Source: Darksidea phi (lineage: Eukaryota; Ascomycota; Dothideomycetes; Pleosporales; Lentitheciaceae). Taken from it: a stretch of DNA of 19,848 nucleotides. The DNA lies in assembly GCA_030770425.1 (NCBI GenBank), contig JASJFT010000405.1, forward strand, positions 1 through 19,848, written 5' to 3'. Both the position numbers and the translations under genes were made by a program. Shown here one piece after another: positions 11,614 through 19,721 of this stretch (position 1 is the stretch's first letter; each line of letters opens with the position of its first letter). The notes below the pieces were generated by a model that was given only the letters and a program-made list of their open reading frames with translations, did no database searches and had not been told where the DNA came from.

Positions 11614-11900
11614 ATATTAGATTACTAACTAAGCCCTTATCTTAGCTTTCGACCTTCTTAGGATACCCTATATCCTATAGTTTATATAGGGTTATAATAC
11701 TTATTATATATTCTTAATTAAGTAGATAAGTATAATATCTATATATATATATACTACTCTAATTTAAATATAGATCTTTTATTATATTTCTTATATATAC
11801 TAGTTTATAGTAGTAAAAGTACTAATAGAACTAGGTATCTAGTATCTTATTTAGGAAGTATAGCTTATAAGTATAAGAAGGGCTTATATTATATAATTAT
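11614..11900. other. AT-rich stretch, possible Copia LTR
   Basis: I see no coding motif. The minus strand contains ATAACCCTATATAAACTATAGG near 11,660-11,700, resembling a retrotransposon LTR TATA region. A 3' LTR would be expected here for the minus-strand Copia fragment to its right. No partner copy was found, so this stays a suggestion. Confidence 0.25.
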
Positions 11901-13990
11901 ACTATTATATATATAATTTTTAACTAAAGCTTTTTAAAAAGTCTTATACTACTTCTTATTTTTATTAATTTAGTAATTATCTTTTAGTTAGTATATTCTA
12001 TACTACTATTAGACTCGTATATATAGGTAGAAGAGAACTTAATTTATATACTCTATTACTCTATCTAGAGCTTATATTAGGATTTTTCTTTTTATAAGAG
12101 TATTATAATATTATTATTTTACTATAGCTTTACTATTCTAAGCTTATATTATATATATACTAAGCTTTTAAATATCTATAGAATATATAGAATCTTTAAT
12201 AATATCTTTCTAACTAGTATATCTATAAAAATCTTCCTACTATAGTTATATTTTAGAATAATTATCTAGTATTTTCTTAATTACTCTATTAATATATTAA
12301 AAAGATTCTATATAATTCTCTAGAATAAATAGAGAGAGTATTTCTTAGGATATTAAAAGATTATCTATATAGTATATATAGTTATATAGTACTTATATTA
12401 TAAGTATCTAGTTTCTTTAATTTATATATTCTATATATATTATATAAATATTTATAATACTTATAGTCCTAAATATCTTACTTTTATATACTATAGGTTC
12501 TCTATATTTTATCTAGAGTATAATTACTAAGATTAGTAAAAGTTTATTATATTAATTAAGGGTATAGTATAAATAAAAATAGACTTATATTTAATAAATA
12601 TTAAATTATACTTATATAGGAGTATTATAAGTATAATATTCTTATTTATTAATTTTATATATAAGAAGTAGTCTAGTTTAAAGTACTAGACTTCTTTCTT
12701 TCTTAGGTAAGCTTCTAAGACGATATTAAGATAAAAATCTTTAATAACTATAATATTTTATAATATTAGATTCTCTATATTCTTTTCTTAAGCTTTATTA
12801 AGTATATTTCTAATTAGTTAAGTATCTATTTTTATAATTAGAAAGACTTAGATTCCTATCTCTATATATTATATTTCTTAAACTTTCTTAAATAATTCTA
12901 GTATAAGTAGCTTCTATATATTTATTAAGTATAAAGTAGCTTTATTATTAAGTATAGTACTTTTAAAGAGGGGATAAGTATTAAAATCTATTATTATATA
13001 AATCTCTATAGACTTATTAAAGAGTTTTAGATTAATTATTATAACTTATATTTTTTTTAGGTAAATTAAGATATATACTTTATCTACTTAATTTACTATA
13101 CTTAAGAGCTTTTAGCCCTTAAATACTAAGTATTTTCTTATTTTTATAAATTTATCTAAGTTAAGACGTTCTAGAATCTTCTAATACTTATTTAAATTAA
13201 TTAGTATTTCTTTTCTAGTTACTACTACCTTAAACCTTTTATATTTATTTATACTTTACTTATATATTTTATATTTATTTTTTCTAAACTTTCTATATAG
13301 GTAGATTCTAGTTTTATCTACTAAATATTAGTCTAGATATTAACCTAAGGGCTAATTTAAGTATCTCCTTAGTATTATAAATATTCTAGAGTTATTATTA
13401 AAAGCTCTTAAGAAGTACTTCTAGATTATTATAATAAATATTTTCCTAATCTTATTTAAGATAAACTATTTTATATTAAGTATACTATTTTATATAACTT
13501 ACTAGTATATTAATTAGATCTATTCTAGTATAAGCTTTAAAGTAATAGTATTTAAAAAGTCTTAAATAATAAGCTATTCTTTTATATCTTCTAACTTATA
13601 TATTTTTATTTTAGTATATAGAGAGTACTACTTTTTATACTATTCTTTAAGTATATAAATACTCTACTTTATCTTTTTTAGATAAGTATAGTACTCTACT
13701 TAAATTATATTTATAGTAAGCTCTAAAAATAGAGTAAACTTCTATTTTAATATATATATTACCTCTTATAGTATAGTATACTTTTAAGATATAAGTTCTA
13801 TTATAACTAGTCTAAGTAGCTTAGATATAATAGTTCTATTTATCTAGTTCTAGAATATCTAGAGATACGTTCTCTATACTATCTAGTTACTTAAGAGAGT
13901 CTAGTACTTATTAAGTCTTTATTAGTATAGTATATTTAGAGTAATCGGACTTATATTACTTTTATTCTTATTACTAGTAATTAACTCTAT
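11900..13990 (-). pseudogene. Ty1/Copia remnant: Gag?/protease/pre-integrase/integrase start, RIP-degraded
   Basis: Read through stops on the minus strand. A protease-type region at about 13,100-12,640 ends in the stretch characteristic of fungal Copia polyproteins: NIIVIKDFYLNIVLEAYLRK at about 12,735, then YKYNLIFIKYKS near 12,590. The GAG-pre-integrase segment follows at about 12,480-12,380 (VRYLGL, then IKET where RHLGP...IKGT is usual), then weak integrase-like sequence towards 11,900. Sequence from 13,990 to 13,300 should be Gag, but I recognise it only loosely. There is no reverse transcriptase on this strand next to it; the Copia RT nearby is on the other strand. Boundaries are approximate. 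Confidence 0.6.
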
Positions 13991-14990
13991 TATAGGGAGT
14001 ATTAGAGTAGTATCTACTAAATTCGAAATATTCTTATCTTCTAGGTTAATTTAATCTTATAGTCCTTTATTAATTATATAAAACTAGAACTAGATATACT
14101 AGTACGGCTATATACTATAATTATATAGTTAGTATAGTTCTATAGATAGAGCTTTACTTATAACTTTTTAGAAGGGAAGGTTCTAGGTATAAGAAAGTAT
14201 AATATAAGAATAATTAGATTAACTAAGTAGCTATTTACTAGCTCTTTTAAGTATATAGAGAGAATAGTTCTATACTCTTAAAGTATCGAGCTTATAACTA
14301 TAGAGAAAAGAAGAGAGCTTACTAGAGCTACTTAGGAGTAAATTAAGAGGAAGATTACTATCTATTATAATAAAGAGCTCGGCTCTCCCTATATAGATCT
14401 ATTAGAGTATAGGGATAATACTTCTCTAATCTATTAAAGCTTAGGAATAGTTATCCCTAGGTACTATATAGCTTAAGTATTATAATAATTAAAGAATAGA
14501 TACTCTTTAAAATTATAAAAATAAGATTCTTATTTATAAGAAAAGAGAGCTTATTTAATTAAGAGAAAAGAGAGAAAGAGAATACTAAAGACGTTCTTTT
14601 AATATCTAAACTCTTAGTTTAAGATAGTTTAGTATATCTACTATCTATAATAGCTCTTATTACTTATTCTACTCTAAGAGCTAAATTTTAAGCTTAATAT
14701 ATATATAAGATCTCTAATTACCTACTAGATTAATATAATAATAATACTTTATAAGTATATAATTTTAATATTAATATAATAAATATCTTATTAGGAAGAA
14801 GATAATATTTAATACTATTAACGTATAATATTATAAGGATAAGAAAAAGAAAAAGAGATAAAGAAGAAGTAAATTTAGTTCTTTTTATCTACTATAGAGC
14901 CTTTACTATTATTATAGATTTAAGTATCTTAAATAAACTTATTACTACTTTACTAAAAATATATCTATATTAAAATATTATATTTAATCT
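13991..14990. other. RIP-mutated interval between opposed Copia pieces
   Basis: No motif is secure. The plus strand is Lys/Arg-rich near 14,560-14,590 and 14,830-14,870 and could be the linker before reverse transcriptase. The stretch CTAAGTAGCTATTTACTA (14,223-14,240) plus CTCTTTTAAGTA (14,242-14,253) recurs in the same orientation at 16,746-16,763 and 16,768-16,779, which may be a scrap of a 5' LTR. Similarity does not extend further. Confidence 0.35.
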
Positions 14991-16640
14991 TTTAAAATAT
15001 TATAAAGATCTTTAAAATTAGCTATATAATAACTAGTTTTAAGAAGTAATATAGAAGAAGATAGATAATTACTAAAAGAAAGGATATTTTAAGCTTATAG
15101 AAGTAATATTATATATAATAAATATAGAGATTCTATCTCTTATATAAATATATATCTATAAGTTTAATAAAAATAACTTCTTTAATAAGACTAAAGTAAA
15201 ACTAGTTATATAAAGTAATTTATAAACTTAATAAAGTAATATATATATTACTATATTAGTTACTAAAACCTTTAGAGCTTTAATAGCTCTAGTTACTTAA
15301 TTTAAACTACTTATATATTAATATAATACTATAAATACTTTCTTAAATATTAAAATTTCTTAATAGTTATATTATAATACTTCTAAAGGATTCTTAAAGT
15401 AATATAGATTATTATTACTACTATATCGAGTACTATATAGACTAAAGAAAGTATTATTACTTTAGTATTAAGATCTATCTATAACCCTTACTTAGCTAGG
15501 GTTAAGAAGAATACTAAATATATTATATTTATATAATAATAAAAGTCTTATTATCTTCTTCTATATAAATAATATTATAGTCTTAATTTATTTAAGAAAT
15601 AAGATTATTTATAAGGAGTTTAAGAAAAGAATATTAAAATATTATAAGCTTTATTTAATAGATTAATTTAACTAGTTCCTTAGTATATATATACTATAAG
15701 ATATAAAGTAAAACTATATATAGCTTATTTAAGATTTATTTATTAATAAGATTATTATAAAATTTAACCTTAAGAAAGACTTAAATAGCTTTTTTTAAAT
15801 ACTAATAGCTAAAATCTATCTTAAACCTTTTATTAGACTAGTAGAAGAATTAGTTATTAAAATATATTAATAATTAGTTAGATTAATAGCTTATATTATA
15901 ATAATTATAAGAGCTAATATCTTAAAAACTTACTTAATCCTCTTTATATATTTAATAAGGGCTAGCCCTTAGTATATTAATACTACCTATTATATTTAAA
16001 AATTTATTATAAAAACTTAATATTTAGTAATAAAAGCTTTAACTTATATATCTACTTATTAAACCTTCTCTATAAATAAAGAATAAGAATTAGATATTAA
16101 ATCTATATTCTATAGTATATTAGATATATTATTTATTAATAATTTTATTATAAGAATAAGTTTAGATAGATTTCTCTTTAAGCTATTTAATATATCTATT
16201 AACTAAATAATAATAAAGTAATAAATAGTTTCTAAATTAATTATTAAAGCTAAACTATACTTACTCTTATAAATAATATTTAATATTATTTAGTAGAATA
16301 ATCTATTTAAATAATTAAGCTTTAAGACTAATATTAAACTAGTTATTTATTATAATAATACTTAAATAGTTAGAATAGTTACTAAAGCTATTAAAAAGCT
16401 TTAATCTAAGCTTAAATATATTAATATTTATTAATTATAGCTTTAATAATTAGTAGAGTAAAAAGAAATAATTATTAAATAGATTCTTATAGCTAAAATA
16501 CTAACTAATAGACTAACTAAGATACTTCTAAAATAAAAGTATAAAACTTTTACTTATTAACTTAAACTAGAAGATATTTCTAAGTAGTTAAACTTTTATT
16601 TTAACTAATATAAGGTTAATTAACTAACTAATATTAATCC
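14990..16640 (+). pseudogene. Ty1/Copia reverse transcriptase and RNase H remnant, RIP-degraded
   Basis: This would copy Copia RNA into DNA. The plus strand reads one frame through stops: KIDNY*KKGYFKLIEVILY near 15,060-15,110, KTKVKLVI at 15,190 (family K-A-R-L-V), then IYITILVTKTFRALIALVT, NTSKGFLK and FFYINNIIVLI with the catalytic pair at 15,562-15,573 (YVDD now YINN). RNase H follows, with LDIKSIFYSI*DI and KLIIKAKLYLLL near 16,235-16,270 (S-T-T-E-A-E usual) and the CNN/YNN and NIY motifs by 16,440. Stops are TAG/TAA at Q and W positions. Gag, protease and integrase are not on this strand. Inactive. Confidence 0.85.
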
Positions 16641-16649
16641 TAAGTAGTC

Positions 16650-16870
16650 TTAAATAGGATAGCTTCTATCTAGTCTACTACTAAGCTTCTATCCTAACTA
16701 GCTACTCTACTTTAATCTAGTCTAGTACTAGGGTAGACTTCTATCCTAAGTAGCTATTTACTACTATCTCTTTTAAGTACCTTATTTTATTCTATTTATA
16801 TACCTATTCTATTCTATTTACTTATTTATTTACTATCTAACGGGGCTCTATATACTTTAATATACTCCTT
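16650..16870 (+). repeat. Candidate 3' LTR of the plus-strand Copia piece
   Basis: Directly after the RNase H reading ends there is non-coding sequence with three imperfect copies of A(G)CTTCTATCC (16,661, 16,684 and 16,736), a pattern like the repeated upstream motifs of fungal Copia LTRs, and a TATTTATATACC stretch near 16,795. Only about 30 bases match the left side (14,223-14,253), so LTR status rests on position and internal repeats. Confidence 0.35.
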
Positions 16871-17227
16871 TTAAAGTAGTATATCTATTTTTTTAAACTA
16901 TTAAACCTTATAAAAATAAGAATAATATAGTAGACTTAAAGTTTATACTAATACCTTTAGGTATACTATATAATCTAAACTATTATAGTAAACTAATTTA
17001 TAGACGGTCTCTTTAAATACTATAACTTAAAGAATTTTATTTTTATATAGGTTTAATTCCTATATAGAGTAACTATCTTTTTACTTTCTTTTTAATTATT
17101 ACTCCTAATTCGTTAGAACTAGAGGGGTAGAGGAGCGTTAAATATACCCTTTCTAATCCCTTATACTCTTTTTACCTATCCTTTTATTACTTCTTAATAT
17201 TTAGTACCCTTTTACTGTCCTTTTAGG
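16871..17227. other. RIP-mutated stretch without recognised gene
   Basis: CA/TG are absent until ACTGTCC at 17,210-17,217, where unmutated sequence begins. I read no transposon motif on either strand. It could be the degraded 3' part of the element whose polypurine tract and LTR follow. Confidence 0.5.
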
Positions 17228-17236
17228 GTGGGGGGG
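17226..17236 (+). other. Polypurine-like G tract before LTR
   Basis: AGGGTGGGGGG-type sequence immediately precedes TGTATC, the start of the LTR-like sequence. This is the place and composition of a plus-strand primer tract of an LTR retrotransposon. Alternatively it is a low-quality join, because it also marks the boundary of RIP. Confidence 0.4.
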
Positions 17237-17412
17237 TGTATCAGGCTAGCTCACACACCAGGTCAGCTCACATGACTACTCCTGGCTGCTACGCCGCATT
17301 CTGTTCTATATAAGCTGCTCTCATACAGAGCTATTACAATCAACCGCAGTTCTCACTTCTTTCCCTCACAGTGATTCACCCTGATTCCTCACTGTGACAC
17401 TATCCCTATACA
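17237..17412 (+). repeat. LTR-like sequence, unmutated (TGTAT...ATACA), probably Copia type
   Basis: This 176-bp segment begins TGTATCAGG and ends CTATACA, giving 5-bp inverted ends. It contains repeated AGCTCACA motifs (17,249-17,275), a TATATAAG box at 17,307-17,314 and a 9-bp inverted repeat TCACAGTGA/TCACTGTGA at 17,366-17,374 and 17,389-17,397. This arrangement resembles LTRs of fungal Copia elements. No second copy and no flanking duplication are seen (GGGGG left, AACTT right), so it is either a solo LTR or the 3' LTR of the degraded sequence to its left. CA and TG are plentiful, in sharp contrast to that sequence. Confidence 0.5.
17307..17314 (+). promoter_or_regulatory. TATA box of LTR-like sequence
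   Basis: TATATAAG sits about 100 bases before the LTR end, a usual position for the U3 promoter of a short LTR. It could also serve the downstream DNA-binding gene, whose start codon is about 270 bases away. Confidence 0.4.
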
Positions 17413-17586
17413 AACTTAAGGCTTCAAACTATTCTGAATCAATATTTCATGAAAATGCGTCAAAAAACCGCGTTCCTATACGGTTTTGTATGGGTGAGGG
17501 GTCGGCCGAGGCATTTTGGTGTGGGCGTTTTTTGCCTACCCGCGTGCCACTGACCTGATGTCACCCACCGATCGCGCGCTATCACC
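17413..17586. other. Upstream region of the Harbinger DNA-binding gene
   Basis: Non-coding. It should contain the left end of the Harbinger element. I could not define a terminal inverted repeat, because the other end is missing from the window. A small hairpin is present: AAAACCG (17,464-17,470) and CGGTTTT (17,481-17,487). Confidence 0.35.
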
Positions 17587-18625
17587 ATGACCGATACAAC
17601 GCCTATTACTGATAAACGGCTCGCGTTTATTACAGCTGACGGCCCGTCGATATCGTCGCCCTCGCCCTTGCGGTCCCCGACGCCGGGTAGCCTCGGCCGT
17701 ATACAATGGAGCTCGGCTATGACGGAGGCCCTCCTTGAGACGTTGATGCAGAAGGTCGTCGTTGAGGGCATGAGGGTCGACTCGGGGTATAAGAAACAGG
17801 TGTGGCCGTTTGTAGTAAGCGCTGTACAAGAGGCTCTAGGCGACGGTCAGCTAGTGACGATACGGTAGTATAAAATTAGACACGACACCTGTAAGGAGGA
17901 CTGGAAACTATAGAGGGAGCTTACAAACTTGTCGGACTTCGCCCAGAGCCCTTATGGGTGCGTATTAGCCGACAGCCAGGTATTGAAAGACTACTTTGAG
18001 GCTCACCCGAAGGCCAAGAAGTTTAAATCGAAACCCCTAGAGTTCGAGGAGCTACACAGGGCCTTATTTGAAGGCGTATTGGCTACTGGAGCAGAGGCTA
18101 TAACAATCGAGAGCCTACGCAACGAGCCTGACGAGCCGGCTGATTCAGTGGAGAGAGACGCGTCCTCGTCGGCTACGCCCCTCCCTACTAATAGCGATGG
18201 TGTAGTGGAGGAGAGACGACGTAAACGGGCGGGTACCCATTCAGTCGCCAGGGCCCTAGATAAACGTGGGAAAAAGGTGACGGCTACTGAGCGTCTGGGC
18301 AGGACTATTAATAGGCTGGCCGACGGCTTGCAGGGCCTCGTTAATACTCTGGGCAAGGACTGTCAGCAGGAGGCTATCACAAAGTTCATGGGGGCTTACT
18401 AGGTGCTGGATGACCGGCTGAAAGACGTCATGCTAGGCGCTAGGCATGTTTGAGAAGGAGTATATTGCGAAAACCTTTAATAGCCTGAGGCCGCGATCGG
18501 TGTAGAAAGGCTGGGTATTGAGGCAGCTACAAACAATAGCTGTACGGCCTGGCCATGAGGGCTTAGGCGAGCTGATTGAGGCTGTAGAGTGGTTGGGGGA
18601 GGGCGATTTGAGGTTGAAAGCTTGA
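17587..18625 (+). pseudogene. Harbinger Myb/SANT-like DNA-binding protein, broken
   Basis: Accessory protein that would bind transposon ends and bring in the nuclease. The ATG at 17,587 has a good context (CACCATGA). Residues 1-40 are Ser/Pro-rich. The Myb/SANT-like domain runs from W41 to about residue 145: ALLETLMQKVVVEG, GYKKQVW, then after a stop YKIRHDTCKEDWKL and, after a second stop, SPYGCVLADS, DYFEAHPKAKKF and PLEFEELHRALF. A Ser/Thr/Glu-rich linker, a basic ERRRKR stretch (possible nuclear signal) and a helical C-terminus ending LRLKA follow. It is interrupted by TAG at 17,866, 17,911, 18,400 and 18,503, each where CAG is plausible. It also has a 7-bp tandem duplication at 18,432-18,445 that shifts the frame. 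Without these lesions it would be about 343 residues. Confidence 0.82.
18432..18445 (+). repeat. 7-bp tandem duplication causing frameshift
   Basis: GCTAGGC occurs twice in direct succession (18,432-18,438 and 18,439-18,445). Seven extra bases move the reading frame of the DNA-binding gene by one, exactly the shift needed to pass from the frame upstream to the open frame downstream (FEKEYIAKTFNSLRPR...). It is therefore the likely single cause of the frameshift. Confidence 0.7.
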
Positions 18626-18954
18626 GATTTCATGGTGGTGAGTCTCACCACCATGCCAAGCATCACCAGTCTTGGCTCCCTCACTAGCGTATTTTAGCCG
18701 GCCGAGTGTTGTATGTAGGCAGTCCAAAAATATATGCCAAGCTTCCTCAGAACCTTACTTTTGTATGGGGAAATCAGGTTTCGAGGGAAGAGGGCCCTAT
18801 AAACTTAGACTGAGGGCTTATATATATCGGCCATGAGGTGCTCTATAGCTGGCTACTCACTACGTAATGAGGTAATTATTACTCATTTTTCGAAAAATTC
18901 AACCCTGATCAAAACCACTTACCTACCCACCCATATTACGCCTTCGCTATACGC
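18626..18954. other. Intergenic region between convergent Harbinger genes
   Basis: No gene supported. It contains a perfect 12-bp palindrome (18,631-18,655) and an imperfect hairpin with AATGAG (18,866-18,871) and CTCATT (18,882-18,887). Both would suit shared 3' ends of convergent transcripts. I see no clear AATAAA signal. Confidence 0.5.
18631..18655. repeat. Perfect 12-bp inverted repeat with 1-base centre
   Basis: CATGGTGGTGAG (18,631-18,642), T, then CTCACCACCATG (18,644-18,655). It begins six bases after the stop codon of the DNA-binding gene. The near-absent loop makes an RNA terminator hairpin awkward, so a protein-binding palindrome or a local inversion-duplication is equally possible. 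Confidence 0.85.
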
Positions 18955-19721
18955 CTATATGCCCTCTACAACTCTGCGCGCCTGCTGGTACTCGTCCCAC
19001 ATGTCCTGCGTTACTTGGTCCCTGAAAGCGCTCATTTCTGTACTGATAATATCCAGATTACTGTAGTTTTCCTCGTCTCGAGGCCTTTGCTCCCTCTGCT
19101 CGCCAGGGTACTCGCCTAGCTCCTCGAAGTCATCCTCTACCTTATACCGGCCGTTGATGAAGTTATGGACGCCAGCGAGGGCATATACAAGCTTAACCTG
19201 GGTCCTAACTGAGAATTCATGTGGCCGATCAAAGATTCGCCACCGGCGTTTGAAAACACCAAATACTCGCTCGACAGCGTTCCTGAGAGAGGAGTGGCGA
19301 TAGTTGAAGAGCCCCTCTTTGGTTTGAGGCCTCAACTCTGATTGATACACCTCCCGGAGATGGTATCGCACCCCGGGATATGGAGTGAGAAGTATAGAGC
19401 TATTCGAGTAGCCCGCGTCGGCCAGGTAATATTTGCCTTCTGGAGCCGAAAAGCCTTTTAGTATGGCGTCTTTTATAACCCTCCCGTCGTGGGCACTGCC
19501 CTCCTACCCAGGTAGGATATACTGGAAATTGAGGTCGATGAGGTCGAAATTAACAACAGCTAACACGTTTTGTGACAGGTCTCTATGCCTATTGCGATAT
19601 CGCCTCTGCTCTCCAACCGGCACATGTAATAGGAAATGAGAGCCATCTAAGGCGCCGACGCAGTCCTTGAAGTACGGATATCGCCTCGGGTCCCCAGCTA
19701 TAGCCTCAGGCGTAGCCTCTC
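18955..19721 (-). pseudogene. PIF/Harbinger DDE nuclease (HARBI1-like), N-terminus missing, one stop
   Basis: Transposase nuclease that cuts and joins transposon ends (DDE_Tnp_4 type). About 255 codons are present. The catalytic motifs are visible in order on the minus strand: ALDGSH (D at 19,645-19,647), GSAHDGR (D at 19,486-19,488), YYLADAGY (D at 19,417-19,419) and NAVERVFGVFKRRW (E at 19,270-19,272), then the family's VYALAGVHNFI. The acidic C-terminus ends QQARRVVEGI. A TAG at 19,504-19,506 replaces the conserved W of PGWEGSAHD, a G-to-A change in TpGpG as RIP makes. The N-terminal helical region expected before IAGDPRRYPYFKDC is lost into a poly-G tract. Otherwise one continuous frame. 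Confidence 0.92.

Larger units (their letters stand above)
17413..19721. mobile_element. PIF/Harbinger DNA transposon, right end missing
   Basis: Two convergent genes typical of this superfamily: a Myb/SANT-like DNA-binding protein on the plus strand and a DDE nuclease on the minus strand. In PIF/Harbinger elements both proteins are needed for transposition. The left limit is a guess and no terminal inverted repeats or TWA duplications were identified. The right end is cut off by homopolymer sequence at 19,722. Base composition is normal apart from scattered TAG stops of RIP type. Confidence 0.75.

Noticed and set aside
14223..16779. Direct repeat at 14,223-14,253 and 16,746-16,779 as a defined LTR pair
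   Set aside because: Exact matches are only 18 and 12 bases and do not extend. Short matches are common in sequence with so few allowed dinucleotides.
196..17215. Possible AT-rich mitochondrial DNA, centromere or bacterial origin
   Set aside because: Retrotransposon domains are readable throughout, with selective CA/TG loss and retained CG in the Gypsy zone. This points to RIP of nuclear repeats. A centromere location cannot be excluded but nothing specific shows it.
17460..17829. Two minus-strand open frames opposite the start of the DNA-binding gene
   Set aside because: They are antisense to the Myb/SANT-like gene, lack any family signature, and mirror its codon structure.
17866..17928. 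Possible intron removing the first stops of the DNA-binding gene
   Set aside because: The frame between the stops reads the conserved domain (YKIRHDTCKEDWKL), so it is coding. The only GT...AG around the first stop spans under 20 bases.
18003..18356. Minus-strand open frame within the DNA-binding gene
   Set aside because: It is a shadow of the plus-strand pseudogene; the plus frame has the recognisable domain pattern.
18433..18684. Minus-strand open frame over the 3' end of the DNA-binding gene
   Set aside because: The plus strand reads the C-terminus of the Myb/SANT-like protein here; the antisense product has no recognisable features.
18833..19066. Plus-strand open frame reaching into the nuclease 3' end
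   Set aside because: It is mostly antisense to the DDE nuclease C-terminus, with no domain or credible start context.
19433..19639. Plus-strand open frame opposite the nuclease catalytic core
   Set aside because: It is antisense to the DDE motifs, which are clear on the minus strand.
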